From JAJFUB01 sp964622325 (GTDB lineage: Bacteria; Armatimonadota; Zipacnadia; Zipacnadales; UBA11051), in assembly GCA_964622325.1 (NCBI GenBank), contig CAZUOJ010000006.1, forward strand, positions 1-64,000: a DNA stretch of 64,000 bases, in the 5' to 3' direction. Positions 42,461 through 52,187 of this stretch are shown piece by piece. The first letter of the stretch is position 1, and each line of letters opens with the position of its first letter. The translations under genes and the position numbers were made by a program. The notes under the pieces are model-generated. The model saw nothing but the letters and a program-made list of their open reading frames with translations, was not told the origin of the DNA and ran no database searches.

Positions 42461-43090
42461 GTGCTTTTGAGACGGGGATTCACATTGATAGAGTTGTTAG
42501 TCGTCATTGCCATTATTGCTATCCTTGCCGCTATTCTCTTCCCTGTTTTTGCCCGGGCGCGTGAAAAGGCGCGCCAATCCAGCTGTTTAAACAATGTGAA
42601 GCAGCTTGGCTTAGCCATTTTGCAGTATGTGCAGGATTATGATGAGCGGACGCCGCCGGGCGCAGCCGTGGATATGAATTCGCACGCGCACCCGTGGGCT
42701 TCGGCGCGCCCCTATGTAAAGAATGATCAAGTCTTTGTCTGCCCCAGCGATCCCTACAAGAATACATGCTCCCTGCAGGCGGGCGTATCTGGCTATTGGG
42801 GCGCCGAATGGGCTACATTTGCCTGCAGCTATGGCTATGGCAATCGCGCGGGCAATGTTTCATTAGCTGCCATCAGCGTCCCCGCGGAGACAGCGATGAT
42901 TGCGGAGATGGTGGAGCGCCCCTATGTGGATTACAATGTCAACATCGGCGGCATCCTGTATATGGATCCCACACATCCGCGTTATGTAAATGCCCTGCGG
43001 CACAATGAAGGGATGAACATCGGCTTTTGGGATGGCCATGCCAAATGGGTTAAAGGGCAAAATCTGAATACAGTCCGGCTGAGCCCATAG
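42461..43090 (+). CDS. Pseudopilin-like protein with H-X9-DG C-terminus
   Basis: A 209-aa protein close in design to the one at 8137-8748: short leader MLLRRG, then FTLIELLVVIAIIAILAAIL, then ARAREKARQSSCLNNVKQLGLAIL. The C-terminal motif is H-N-E-G-M-N-I-G-F-W-D-G. Start is GTG, with AAGGAG upstream; the ATG two bases earlier is in another frame and stops at once. The gene has its own promoter-like sequence and ends before a bidirectional terminator. Exported and processed by a prepilin peptidase by family rule. Confidence 0.88.
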   Translation: MLLRRGFTLIELLVVIAIIAILAAILFPVFARAREKARQSSCLNNVKQLGLAILQYVQDYDERTPPGAAVDMNSHAHPWASARPYVKNDQVFVCPSDPYKNTCSLQAGVSGYWGAEWATFACSYGYGNRAGNVSLAAISVPAETAMIAEMVERPYVDYNVNIGGILYMDPTHPRYVNALRHNEGMNIGFWDGHAKWVKGQNLNTVRLSP

Positions 43091-43151
43091 CCGAAAAAGC
43101 ACGTAGATTTCTCTGTGAATAAACGGCAGGGATATCGGCAAGCACCGAAAA

Positions 43152-43186
43152 AGGGGCCTCTTCACATAGAGGCCCCTCCATTTTTT
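43152..43186. terminator. Bidirectional rho-independent terminator
   Basis: AGGGGCCTCT pairs perfectly with AGAGGCCCCT around a six-base loop. TTTTTT follows on the plus strand and TTTTTC on the minus strand, so it can stop the convergent pseudopilin and GH-A-like genes alike. Confidence 0.88.
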
Positions 43187-43212
43187 AAGATACAGTTCCT
43201 TTTGCGCTTTCT

Positions 43213-45264
43213 TTATTCCACAAGCTCCAAACGCACATCATCAAAATAAGCCACGCCTTCGCCCCGCACCTGCACGACCGCATAAGCTTGTCCTTGCGGA
43301 TCAGGCAAAGCCGTAAATTCATATTCCAGCTTTTGCCAGTCTCCTGTCCCCCTAGTCCAGGGCAAACAAAACGCATGAAATGTGTCTGTATGCCATTCGA
43401 CATAAAAACGCGTCTGGACATCGCTTTCTGTCTTTATCCAGGCACTGAAGCGATATTTCCGTCCCGCCTCGATCTCCACATTGCGCTGCACAGCCAGGGG
43501 CGCCGCCTCTCCGCCTATTCCCCGCAATTGCAGCGCCACTTTGCCCCCGTGGGCATGCGCACTTAATGCGGCCGTGAAAGCTAAGCTGGCCGCCCAGCCA
43601 TCGGGCAAGCCATCCTTATCGGCATCCCCTTCAAATCCCGGATTGCGCAGCAAATTGCCCGGCTCAAGAAAGTCAGAAGCGGAAGCAAAGGTTGCCTGCT
43701 GCCATTCGGCACTGAAATCTTTGCGTTTGTCGGCAAAACGGAGATTGTCGCTCAACACAGCGACATCGTAGCCCGCAAGCGACAGGGCAAGACGATGCTT
43801 AGCCGCCCCCAATTCTTTGCCTTCAAAGAGCCGCCGCCAGCGCTGCGCTTTCAGCGCAGGGGGCAAGGAAAGCACAACATTCCGCGCTTCCGGGCTTTCG
43901 TTGATTAAAAACAAATAATTAAATCTATTGTGGCGCTTGTGCATAAGACGCACAGGAGGGCGAGCCACACGCGAGGCAGGCGCTGGCGCTGAGCCCTTAT
44001 GTTCTGTGATACGGACAATTTGCGCCGCCGCCGAGGCCGGCAATGTTTCGCTGGCCAATATATCCTGCAGAGCTGCAAGCTCACTGATGAGGCTGCGCAG
44101 TTCGCTCCAGAAGCGAGAGGGCTTTTTCGTATAATGTGTGCCCCAATACAGCAAGCCATTGGCGCCGTGGAGGATGGCGTCATACGCCATAAAACGCGAC
44201 TGTTTGAATGTGGGCATAACAGGAGGGCGCTTGGGATCAGGCTTGCTCAGCTCCGCCCAGCCAAAGCCCTGCAAAACCATAAAAACAGGCTTTTCGCCCA
44301 AAACGGCTTGCCGATTTTTGTCCGTTTCATCGCCTACAACGCTAATTGTTTTGTTGGGCAAATCCGAATGGCCCACGCCTTCTGGCACTGGATAAATGTC
44401 TGCGCCGGCGATATCTGTGGCCCGATTAAAATGGGCGAGCTCGGCGATTGTGTTGCGCGGCGCATGATTGGTCCAGATGATGTGTTGCTGATCCAGCGCG
44501 CGCAGAAAACAATAGCCCTCATACAGGCCCTCGGCGCTCTGTTTTCCCCAGGCGGGCTCATCTATGCTCTCCCAGCACAGCAAGCCCCGATGATGCCCCA
44601 ATAGCTCCACATAGCGAGCTAATTGCTCCCGCTTCTTTTCTGCCTCCTGGGAAAAATCAAGCAGATGGGACACGCTTATCCAGGCCTTCAGGCCATAGGC
44701 TTGAAGCGTATCCAGAATTTTCGGCAAAAAAGGCGACACGCCTCCGGAAAGATGACAGAGATTAAATCCCGCCTCCTTTAATTTTTTAATGTAATCCTCT
44801 GTCGCTGGACTTTCATAGATGCCCAGCGGAAAAAATGGCTTGCCCTGGACAATCAGCATATTGTCCGAGGCGCGCACTGTGACGAGACGCGATGTGATTT
44901 GCGGATTGGCCAGGACAGGAAAAAGCAATGTTTGCGCGCAGATTATTTTGCCGCTCGCGTCCCACATAGAGGCATCAATCGCATAACGCCCTAAAGGAAG
45001 GCCAGAGGTGTCAAAGCGCAAGACGCCCTGCGGCGCGCTCAGCCCTCTCAGGCTCTTATGTTGTAGCGCCTGAGAAGACTCCTCCCGCCTTAAAATGGCT
45101 TCCAAACGCCAGCGAGCTGTTTCCGAGGCGGAACAGGCTGTCCGCCATTGGATTGTCACATCGGGCCGATAAAAGGATTTGAAAATGGAAAATTCCACAG
45201 GCGTTTGAGCCCCTGAGGGGATTGCTCTCCAGAGACAAAATAACAACATCGCGAATGTGCGCAT
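43213..45264 (-). CDS. Secreted GH-A-like protein with C-terminal carbohydrate-binding domain
   Basis: A 683-aa exported protein. The signal peptide ends near AIPSGAQ. An N-terminal beta domain is followed by a TIM-barrel region: FFPLGIYESPATEDYIKKLKEAGFNL, CWESIDEPAWGKQ (conserved Glu-Pro pair after a strand), and HGANGLLYWGTHYT. The C-terminal domain begins LLRNPGFEGDADKDGLPDGW and ends FDDVRLELVE, a CBM4/9-like jellyroll. Start at 45264 is chosen because GGAG lies eight bases upstream, although a GTG overlaps the preceding stop. Probably a surface glycosidase; family number not assigned. Confidence 0.78.
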   Translation of the reverse strand: MRTFAMLLFCLWRAIPSGAQTPVEFSIFKSFYRPDVTIQWRTACSASETARWRLEAILRREESSQALQHKSLRGLSAPQGVLRFDTSGLPLGRYAIDASMWDASGKIICAQTLLFPVLANPQITSRLVTVRASDNMLIVQGKPFFPLGIYESPATEDYIKKLKEAGFNLCHLSGGVSPFLPKILDTLQAYGLKAWISVSHLLDFSQEAEKKREQLARYVELLGHHRGLLCWESIDEPAWGKQSAEGLYEGYCFLRALDQQHIIWTNHAPRNTIAELAHFNRATDIAGADIYPVPEGVGHSDLPNKTISVVGDETDKNRQAVLGEKPVFMVLQGFGWAELSKPDPKRPPVMPTFKQSRFMAYDAILHGANGLLYWGTHYTKKPSRFWSELRSLISELAALQDILASETLPASAAAQIVRITEHKGSAPAPASRVARPPVRLMHKRHNRFNYLFLINESPEARNVVLSLPPALKAQRWRRLFEGKELGAAKHRLALSLAGYDVAVLSDNLRFADKRKDFSAEWQQATFASASDFLEPGNLLRNPGFEGDADKDGLPDGWAASLAFTAALSAHAHGGKVALQLRGIGGEAAPLAVQRNVEIEAGRKYRFSAWIKTESDVQTRFYVEWHTDTFHAFCLPWTRGTGDWQKLEYEFTALPDPQGQAYAVVQVRGEGVAYFDDVRLELVE

Positions 45265-45269
45265 CGCTT

Positions 45270-46262
45270 TCACTCCATTGTGATCACAATTTTTAAGGAT
45301 TGTTGCGGCGTTTCAAAGCGCAGCTTAAAAGCTTCCTCAATCTGCTCCAGAGGCAGAACATGGCTGATGAGCGGCTCCAGAGGCAGGCGTCCGCTTTCCA
45401 CAAGCTGCAAATTTTCATAATATTCTGGCTTTGTAAAATAGCCGGCGCCTGTGAGGCGGCGCTCATGCCACCAATCCAGCCTTTCCGGATAAGCCACAAT
45501 CATGGAGCATGTGCCGCCATAGGCTGTTAAATCATAAGCTTGCTGTGCCACGGCATTATCCCACACTGTATTGAAAGTCACATCCAGGCCATCGGGGCTA
45601 AAAGCGCGCACAATTTGGGCAATATCAGTCTCTCGCGGATCCAAAGCCCGATCGACGCCGTAACGTGCTCCCATTGCCCGATGATTTTCATACAGATCAA
45701 AGCCAAACACATAGCGAGCGCCCCAGAGCTTAGCGCCGCGGGCGACAACAAAACCAATGGGCCCCAGCCCCCACACGCCGACAATCGCGTTCGGCGGCAC
45801 ATTGGCCAGCCGTACAGCCCGCAAAGCTGTGCCCAGCACATCTGTGGCTAATGTGCCAGGCACGAAATCCAGCCAGTCGGGCAGCGGCAACAAATTCTCT
45901 TGCGGCACAAGCGCATATTCGCAAAATCCCTGGCCCACGACAGATTGCGTCAAACAATATTTCTCCTCGCCTCGCAGGCAATGCCGACAGCGCCCGCAGC
46001 CAATGACATTATAAATCGCCACGCGATCGCCCACGCGCCAGCGCGTCACGCCGGCGCCGATTTGTTCAATCACGCCCACAGCCTCATGGCCAAAAGTGGC
46101 GGGCTCCTGCTTGCCGCTGGGGCCCCGCTCCCAAGCCACACGATCTGCCCCACAGATGCCGCAGGCTTTCACGCGCACAAGGCAATTGCCTGGCGTGATT
46201 TCCGGAATCGGAAGCTCTGTGACATCGAGGGCACGCGGCGCCTTCAGCACAGCCGCCCGCAT
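45270..46262 (-). CDS. Zinc-dependent alcohol/polyol dehydrogenase (MDR family)
   Basis: A 330-aa medium-chain dehydrogenase. Catalytic zinc ligands are Cys37 (CGICGAD) and His59-Glu60 (FGHEAVG). The structural zinc site has Cys89, Cys92, Cys95 and Cys103 (GCGRCRHCLRGEEKYC). The nucleotide loop is VGVWGLGPIGF. Sorbitol, threonine and other polyol dehydrogenases have this design. Its stop is five bases from the start of the next gene, so the two are probably co-transcribed. Substrate unknown, likely a sugar or polyol. Confidence 0.9.
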   Translation of the reverse strand: MRAAVLKAPRALDVTELPIPEITPGNCLVRVKACGICGADRVAWERGPSGKQEPATFGHEAVGVIEQIGAGVTRWRVGDRVAIYNVIGCGRCRHCLRGEEKYCLTQSVVGQGFCEYALVPQENLLPLPDWLDFVPGTLATDVLGTALRAVRLANVPPNAIVGVWGLGPIGFVVARGAKLWGARYVFGFDLYENHRAMGARYGVDRALDPRETDIAQIVRAFSPDGLDVTFNTVWDNAVAQQAYDLTAYGGTCSMIVAYPERLDWWHERRLTGAGYFTKPEYYENLQLVESGRLPLEPLISHVLPLEQIEEAFKLRFETPQQSLKIVITME

Positions 46263-46421
46263 AGATATTCCTCCTTTTCTCTTTGTTCTTCAAAAAAGAT
46301 GTGCTTTGCCTGAAGCTAAATCTTATCTTTAGCTTGTTTGTGCAAACAAATTTCCCTTCCGCAAGACAAAGAATCCTTCTGCCTGAGATTTGCGGGAGAA
46401 AGAAATCGTGTGCCAGGAGGA

Positions 46422-47483
46422 TTATTCTTCGAAATCCATTCTCAGCTCAGGAGAAATTTTTGGTGCCTGTTTTGCGGGAAAGCCCAGATGGGCATAAGCG
46501 CGCTCTGTGGCCACACGTCCTCGGGACATCCGGATAATGAAGCCTATTTTCAACAGATACGGCTCCACGACATCTTCCAGTGTCCCCGGATCTTGCGAAA
46601 GCGTCGCCGCGATGGCATTCAGGCCTACAGGCCCGCCGTGATAATATTCAATAATCGCCAGAAGATATTGCCGATCCAGCGGATCCAGGCCCAATTCATC
46701 TATGCCCATTGCGGCCAGAGCTTCAGCGGCGATGGCCTGTGTGATTCGGCCGTCGCCTTTGACTTGCGCATAATCCCGGACGCGCCGCAACAGCCGATTG
46801 ACAATGCGCGCCGTGCCACGCGAACGCGCCGCCAGCTCGCGGCAGCCGCCTGCCTCAATTTCAATCTCCAGCAGCCGGGCGGAACGGCGCACAATTTTTT
46901 CCAGCTGCTCCACTGTATAGAAATCCAGATGATGGAAGATTCCGAAGCGTTCATGGAGGGGGCTCGTGAGCAGCCCGGCGCGTGTCGTGGCGCCTATGAG
47001 CGTAAAAGGCTCTAATGTCAGGGGAATTGTTTTGGCGTAGGGCCCCTTATCCACGACAAAATCAATGCGAAATTCCTCCATGGCCGGATATAGATATTCT
47101 TCCACAACGCGCGGCAGCCGATGGATTTCATCAATGAACAGAATGTCGCCGCGTTTGAGATTTGTCAGAATGCCCACGAGATCCGCCGCCCGCTCCAGCG
47201 CCGGCCCCGATGTGCGATGCAAATCGACGCCCATTTCATTGGCAATAATGTAGGCTAAAGTCGTTTTGCCTAATCCCGGCGGCCCGTCAAACAAAATGTG
47301 ATCCAGCACATCCCCTCGCTGCCGCGCCGCTTCAATCGCCACCCGCAAATTTTCAATAAGCCGTTCCTGGCCCACATCGTATTCCTCCAGCGTCCGCGGC
47401 CGCAGCGTCAGCGCATCCTCTATATCCTCCTGCCGCTCATAGCCACTGATAATTCTATGGCGAGAAGTATCCTCGTGCGTCAT
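46422..47483 (-). CDS. ruvB: RuvB, Holliday-junction branch-migration ATPase
   Basis: A 353-aa AAA+ motor. N-terminal TLRPRTLEEYDVGQE, Walker A GPPGLGKTT (67-75), Walker B FIDEIH (116-121) and the RuvB signature ATTRAGLLTSPLHERFG. The C-terminal winged helix (GPVGLNAIAATLSQDPGTLEDVVEPYLLKIG) is complete. RuvB hexamers drive RuvA-bound junctions so RuvC can cut them. Last gene of ruvC-ruvA-ruvB; 78 bases separate it from ruvA. Confidence 0.97.
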   Translation of the reverse strand: MTHEDTSRHRIISGYERQEDIEDALTLRPRTLEEYDVGQERLIENLRVAIEAARQRGDVLDHILFDGPPGLGKTTLAYIIANEMGVDLHRTSGPALERAADLVGILTNLKRGDILFIDEIHRLPRVVEEYLYPAMEEFRIDFVVDKGPYAKTIPLTLEPFTLIGATTRAGLLTSPLHERFGIFHHLDFYTVEQLEKIVRRSARLLEIEIEAGGCRELAARSRGTARIVNRLLRRVRDYAQVKGDGRITQAIAAEALAAMGIDELGLDPLDRQYLLAIIEYYHGGPVGLNAIAATLSQDPGTLEDVVEPYLLKIGFIIRMSRGRVATERAYAHLGFPAKQAPKISPELRMDFEE

Positions 47484-47561
47484 TTTGGGCCCATTTCACA
47501 TTTTTTGGCTGCGTGCTTCTATCTACACTCCGAAAGCGCTTTACGAAATTTCAGTCTTCCT

Positions 47562-48179
47562 TTAGCGCTTAAATGCCGCCTTGACAATTTGATCGGCTGT
47601 TTTCAGCTCAGGATGCGTCTCCCGCAAATGGATTACAGTCCGCACTGCCTCAGCGCGCGACAGCCCTAATTGCTCCAGCACGATAATGGCCTGTTCTTCT
47701 GCTTCTGTTTCGGGTACGCCTGCTGCAGGACGGACAGCCTCAACTTCCGCGACATTAAGAAAGCGCCCCACTTTTCCCTGCAATGTGGCGACAATATCTT
47801 TCGCCTTTTGCGCGCCGACGCCAGGCAAAGAGCGCAGAAGCTTCGTATCTCCTATCTCAATCGCCTGCGCGTATGTGGCGACAGGAATACAGAGCGAACG
47901 CAGGGCGCTGCGCGGCCCAAAGCGGGGCACTTCCAGCAAGCGCTCAAAAAAATCGCGTTGCGCAGGCGTCTCAAAGCCCATCAACACGGGCGTGCCGCGT
48001 GTGTTTTCAATGACAAAAAACTGATATGTGTACAGCTCCACTTCCGCGCCCTGTTCGCGCTCGGCCAAGCGCTCCGCTACGGGCGTCGGGACAAGCACTT
48101 CGTATGTCAGCCCGCCCACTTCAATGGCCACATTTTCCTCTCCTACTTCAATTAACGCGCCGCGCACGCGACGGATCAT
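47562..48179 (-). CDS. ruvA: RuvA, Holliday-junction DNA-binding subunit
   Basis: A 205-aa protein. The N-terminal OB fold starts MIRRVRGALIEVGEENVAIEVGGLTYEVLVP; the helix-hairpin-helix region includes RSLPGVGAQKAKDIVATLQGKVG; the C-terminal third domain (EEQAIIVLEQLGLSRAEAVRTV) binds RuvB. Ribosome site GAGGGA seven bases before the ATG. A TATAAT and an inverted repeat lie just upstream. Full-length. Confidence 0.95.
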   Translation of the reverse strand: MIRRVRGALIEVGEENVAIEVGGLTYEVLVPTPVAERLAEREQGAEVELYTYQFFVIENTRGTPVLMGFETPAQRDFFERLLEVPRFGPRSALRSLCIPVATYAQAIEIGDTKLLRSLPGVGAQKAKDIVATLQGKVGRFLNVAEVEAVRPAAGVPETEAEEQAIIVLEQLGLSRAEAVRTVIHLRETHPELKTADQIVKAAFKR

Positions 48180-48215
48180 TTATCATTCCCTCACAGCAGC
48201 CTAATGGCCTGACTT

Positions 48216-48254
48216 ATTATACAGTTGCATTTAAGACGCTTTAGAACATTGTTC
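48216..48254 (-). promoter_or_regulatory. Putative ruvA promoter with LexA-like inverted repeat
   Basis: On the minus strand a perfect TATAAT (48216-48221) lies 37 bases before the ruvA start. About 22 bases further is GAACAATGTTC (48244-48254), a perfect palindrome one base shorter than the N4-spaced LexA box upstream of lexA. No good -35 hexamer at 17 bases. Confidence 0.4.
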
Positions 48255-48279
48255 AAGCCGAGCGATTTTCGGATCTTGT

Positions 48280-48819
48280 TCAGCTTTTCATCTGTCGGGC
48301 TATCGCTTCTGGCAAGCTTCGCCTTTTACGATTGGGCGCAAACTCTAATCTTTTCGGACAGGCATGGCACAGCGCCAGCGCCAGCGCATCTGTAACATCT
48401 TCGGGGACGGGCGGCTCGGCCAGCCCCAGAAGTTGCGCCACCATCCGCCCCACTTGTTGCTTGGAGGCGCGCCCCCGGCCCGTTAAAGCACGCTTCACAA
48501 GCGTCGCCTCATAGCCGTAAAAAGGAATGCCGTATTCTGCCGCCGCCAGCAATATCACGCCGCGCGCATGTCCCATTAAAATGGCTGTGCGCGGATGCGC
48601 ATACTGGGAATAGAGCTCCTCCACAACCACATTATCCGGCTGAAATTCCTGAATGAGGGCACGGATGCCTTTATAAAGCTGAAGCAAACGCCTCTCCAAA
48701 GAGGAGCGCGCATCTGGCCGCAAAACGCCGCCTTCCAGCAATCGAAAGCTCTGGCCTTCCGCTTCAATCAGCCCATAGCCTGTAATTTGCAGCCCGGGAT
48801 CCACGCCTAGAATACGCAT
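48280..48819 (-). CDS. ruvC: RuvC, Holliday-junction resolvase
   Basis: A 179-aa RNase-H-fold nuclease. The four catalytic acids are Asp7 (ILGVDPG), Glu67 (VVVEEL), Asp141 and Asp144 (EDVTDALALALCH). AAGGAG lies six bases before the ATG at 48819, so that start is used over one six codons upstream. It cuts Holliday junctions in concert with RuvAB. First gene of the ruv group, 71 bases after the membrane-protein gene. Confidence 0.96.
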   Translation of the reverse strand: MRILGVDPGLQITGYGLIEAEGQSFRLLEGGVLRPDARSSLERRLLQLYKGIRALIQEFQPDNVVVEELYSQYAHPRTAILMGHARGVILLAAAEYGIPFYGYEATLVKRALTGRGRASKQQVGRMVAQLLGLAEPPVPEDVTDALALALCHACPKRLEFAPNRKRRSLPEAIARQMKS

Positions 48820-48890
48820 GAGAGGCTCCTTAAGCATTATAGCATGCCCCTCAATGCCTGTCTATGTTTCCTCCGCAGGCTTGAGATGCC

Positions 48891-50417
48891 TCATGGCTTA
48901 TTATGAGCGGAGCCGGTCGCGGGACTCGTTGCGACAAATTGATAACACTGCCATAATCCCTGTCGCCAGCGTAATTGGAGCCTCAGATGCGGCTTGTAGG
49001 TTCTCCAGCTTTGCAGCATTTTTTCGGGAAACGAATAAAGCACAGCATAGCTTCCAGGGCCAATATCTCCGCTGAGCTTCGTCGATGGCTGGGCTGCTTC
49101 GGACCTCACAACAACATTTTGGCGGGCCTCAGCCCGCAGCGCTATCACATACGCCGTTGGCCCTATAATCACATGTCGGCCTCCGCTTGCGAACACGTCT
49201 CGCAAACGATCGCCCGCCTCCCATTCATCTTTCACAAGCATAGCGAAAGCCGGCTGCCCGCGGAACACGGCACGAAGGCCCACGGGCATAATCTTTTGCG
49301 TCGTTTGTTGCCACATTGCCAGATATATGGAGCCGCTCAGGATAATGATGAGGCCTGGAGAGATCTTTTTTCTTATCAGGCCTTGTCGGAAAGCGTCTGT
49401 AACATAAGCCAATAAGGCAATAAACAAAATTCCGCCTGCCCCAAGGGCGTTGGCCGCCGCAACAGGATATGCGGCCCAAAGCGAGCCTGCCGCAGATGAC
49501 GAAAGTACAGGCGGATAGATCAGCCCTGTCGGGAGCGACAAAAGCAACAGCCAGGCGGCAGGCGCGCCCAGCTTCTCGCGCTGCGGCAGAAAGCCAAAAT
49601 ACAACAAGCCCAATAATAAGGGATTTGCGGCCAAAGCAATGGCGAAAGCAGAAGATAGCTGAATGCCCCAATGCCGCTCTCCCAGTGGCATTTGCCGCCA
49701 AAAATGCCAGGGATCGCCCATAATGGCCCAATTGGCGCCAAGCCAGACAAACGCCACATAGGCTGCCGGCAACAAAAAAGCAATCAATAAGCCTTCGGCT
49801 TTCGCCCAGGAGCGCTGGGGGCCTTGGCAGCCGTATATCGCAATGAATAGAGCGGCGCCTATCACAAGCAATATAGTTTCATAAGCCAGCGCGACGGCTG
49901 CCGCCGCAAAAAAGCTGCCCGTGACGAAATCCCGCACGCGTTGCTGGCGTTGCCAGCTCACAAGAGAAGCGCTCAAGCCTAACAGGACAAATGTCAGAAC
50001 AATCCCGCGCGAGCCGAGCATGGCGTAGCTGAGCAAGACGGGATGACACAGAAAAAGCGCGGAAACAAAAAGAGCCAGCCAGGAAGATAAGCCCAGGCTG
50101 CGGCTTAGCCGCCAGACAATGAATATGCTAAGCCCGAAAAAAAATGCTCCGAACAGGGGCGCAGCGAGTCCTGTCACAAGCAGTTTGGGCGCAAAAGCCG
50201 CTCCAGGCAGAAATAAGAGGGCTAATAGGGGCGGCCGCCCAAAGCCGATTAAAGCCAGATTGGCCCGCTCCTGCTCGTAAAAAACACGCCACGCGTGGCC
50301 CATTGCCGCTGTCGTGTCCAGATCCACAAGCCCCTGGCTATGAGCCAGCCAGCCTAAATAAAAGGCTATCCCGGCCGGAAACAAAAAAGCCCCCAGATGT
50401 GCGAAGCGCTGTGTCAT
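48891..50417 (-). CDS. Polytopic membrane protein, possibly GT-C glycosyltransferase-like
   Basis: A 508-aa protein with roughly ten to twelve hydrophobic helices over residues 1-370, followed by a soluble ~120-aa end (GDRLRDVFASGGRHVIIGPTAYVIALRAEARQ). The pattern (first loop with LVDLDTTAAMGHAW, acidic residue after helix 1) recalls GT-C enzymes such as PMT/ArnT-type transferases that use lipid-linked sugars, but I see no decisive motif. It lies between ruvC and the membrane GT2 gene on the same strand; a role in lipid-glycan handling is a guess. Confidence 0.6.
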   Translation of the reverse strand: MTQRFAHLGAFLFPAGIAFYLGWLAHSQGLVDLDTTAAMGHAWRVFYEQERANLALIGFGRPPLLALLFLPGAAFAPKLLVTGLAAPLFGAFFFGLSIFIVWRLSRSLGLSSWLALFVSALFLCHPVLLSYAMLGSRGIVLTFVLLGLSASLVSWQRQQRVRDFVTGSFFAAAAVALAYETILLVIGAALFIAIYGCQGPQRSWAKAEGLLIAFLLPAAYVAFVWLGANWAIMGDPWHFWRQMPLGERHWGIQLSSAFAIALAANPLLLGLLYFGFLPQREKLGAPAAWLLLLSLPTGLIYPPVLSSSAAGSLWAAYPVAAANALGAGGILFIALLAYVTDAFRQGLIRKKISPGLIIILSGSIYLAMWQQTTQKIMPVGLRAVFRGQPAFAMLVKDEWEAGDRLRDVFASGGRHVIIGPTAYVIALRAEARQNVVVRSEAAQPSTKLSGDIGPGSYAVLYSFPEKMLQSWRTYKPHLRLQLRWRQGLWQCYQFVATSPATGSAHNKP

Positions 50418-50581
50418 TTTGCTATGTATATATGCCAGTAATGAAGCGGCCTGGGATGATTTTTTACGGGCCGCCTTCTTTTGTAAAAAAACTGATAAAT
50501 GTCTTCAGGGCCGTCTGAGAAGAGGAGCCGTTGTGGCCGAATTCATTGCCCTGAAATAAAAGCACAGGGCGACAGAGCTGT

Positions 50582-52000
50582 CTATTGAGCGCCGCCCATC
50601 AAGCCGTGCTCTGTTTTTTCCCAGTAATGCGGCCGCGTGATGAGCTGCGCGACGGCCTTATATGCCCCAATGCTCATCATTAGCCAATACAAGGGCGTCA
50701 GCACACTGTATTTCACTAGATCATAATAGCCACGATTCAAACAGCCGATAACGGCAATATAAATAAACACAAAATTCGCCACAAGAAAACAGAATGTGCC
50801 CAGAGCGTAAATGGGCGTGGGAAAAAGATAGCTGATGAAGGGAGCTTGCGTCGCGAACCATAATATCGTCATCAGCCAATAAATCGGATTGAGCAAAAAG
50901 CACATAACAGAGCCGCCGATTGTCATTTGAAAGGAAAAAAACGCGCCAGGGCCAAGCTGACGCAAAAGCTGCCACGGACGGCGCATATGCACAAAATATG
51001 TCTGGATATATCCCTTCGCCCAACGGGAACGCTGGCGAATCCAGGAGAAAAAATGCCCATTTGCTTCTTCCCAAGTTGTGGAATTGATCATCGCTGCCCC
51101 ATAGCCATGTTTGTGCAGGCGTATGCCCAAATCACAATCTTCTGTCACATTAAAGGGATCCCAGCCGCCTAATTTCTTGAGCGCTTCGACTTTAAAATGA
51201 TTGGATGTTCCTCCCAACGGAATAGGCCAGCCCGAAGCTGTCAGCCCTGGCAAGAATAAATCAAACCATACACTGTATTCGCTCGTAAACCAGCGCGTCA
51301 ACAAATTATGGCGCTGATTGTAAAAATTCAATTTTGCCTGCAAGCACACGATGTGAGACGGCAGGCGTCGAAAAGCGGCCGCCGCTTTCTTCAATTGATC
51401 CGGCTCCGGACGATCTTCGGCGTCATATATGACAAGACATTCGCTTTGACAGGCATAGAGCCCATAATTGCAGGCCTTGGGCTTTGTCTTGGGCAAGCTA
51501 TGAGGCACAATCACAGGCTTGAAATGAGGCGGCAAATCAAGCTTCTGGCACGCCTCTATTGTAATCGCGTCATCCTCTTCCATCAGCAATTGAATTTCTA
51601 GCTTTTCCGGCGGATAATCCAGCTCACACAGCGCCTCCACAAGTCGCGGCAACACACGCGCCTCGCGATATAGTGGAATCAGAATTGTATATGTCGGCAA
51701 ATCCTGTTCGGAAAGCGCCGCTAATTCTTCTGCTGTAAAATCCAGCGCCACAGGACGCTCCAGCGAAATCCAGATAAGCCAAAATTTGTACAGAGAATGT
51801 ACAACATAGAACACGATGGCCAGCCCGTTGAGCCACAGCAATGTGTGCATATAATCAAGAGCAAAACACAGCCCCAAAAACAGGATTACGAGCAGGCCTG
51901 CAATTGCCTGCGGACGCGTCCATGTCCAGCGGGCGCATTCCTCGGGATGCTCGTGAAAAATTCGTAACGGATCGATTGGGGGGGCAGCAGCGGGCTTCAT
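50582..52000 (-). CDS. Membrane GT2 synthase, cellulose-synthase-like
   Basis: A 472-aa processive-type GT2. Two N-terminal helices (GLLVILFLGLCFALDY, LAIVFYVVHSLYKFWLIW) lead to a cytoplasmic GT-A domain with YTILIPLYREARVL, the Asp pair in VIYDAEDRPEPDQL, the TED motif in FNVTEDCDLGIRL and Q-R-S-R-W (SWIRQRSRWAKGY), the hallmarks of BcsA/hyaluronan-type synthases. Two to four helices end the protein. The ATG at 52000 is preferred; a GTG 13 codons upstream has no ribosome site. It probably makes or starts a beta-linked polysaccharide. No PilZ domain is visible. Confidence 0.85.
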   Translation of the reverse strand: MKPAAAPPIDPLRIFHEHPEECARWTWTRPQAIAGLLVILFLGLCFALDYMHTLLWLNGLAIVFYVVHSLYKFWLIWISLERPVALDFTAEELAALSEQDLPTYTILIPLYREARVLPRLVEALCELDYPPEKLEIQLLMEEDDAITIEACQKLDLPPHFKPVIVPHSLPKTKPKACNYGLYACQSECLVIYDAEDRPEPDQLKKAAAAFRRLPSHIVCLQAKLNFYNQRHNLLTRWFTSEYSVWFDLFLPGLTASGWPIPLGGTSNHFKVEALKKLGGWDPFNVTEDCDLGIRLHKHGYGAAMINSTTWEEANGHFFSWIRQRSRWAKGYIQTYFVHMRRPWQLLRQLGPGAFFSFQMTIGGSVMCFLLNPIYWLMTILWFATQAPFISYLFPTPIYALGTFCFLVANFVFIYIAVIGCLNRGYYDLVKYSVLTPLYWLMMSIGAYKAVAQLITRPHYWEKTEHGLMGGAQ

Positions 52001-52187
52001 CGTATTCTCTGGCTTTGGATTCGCCAAAACGGCGGGCACACACAGAAAAGGACATCTATTGCCCTTCTGTGGCGGCCCCGCCGCAAAGACAATATTCCAA
52101 AACTTGCAAGGCTAATTCAGCCTGCAAACATCATCAAAACAGTTGTAGCCCTGTTGCGGGCAATGCAATAATATGTAGCACTGACAT

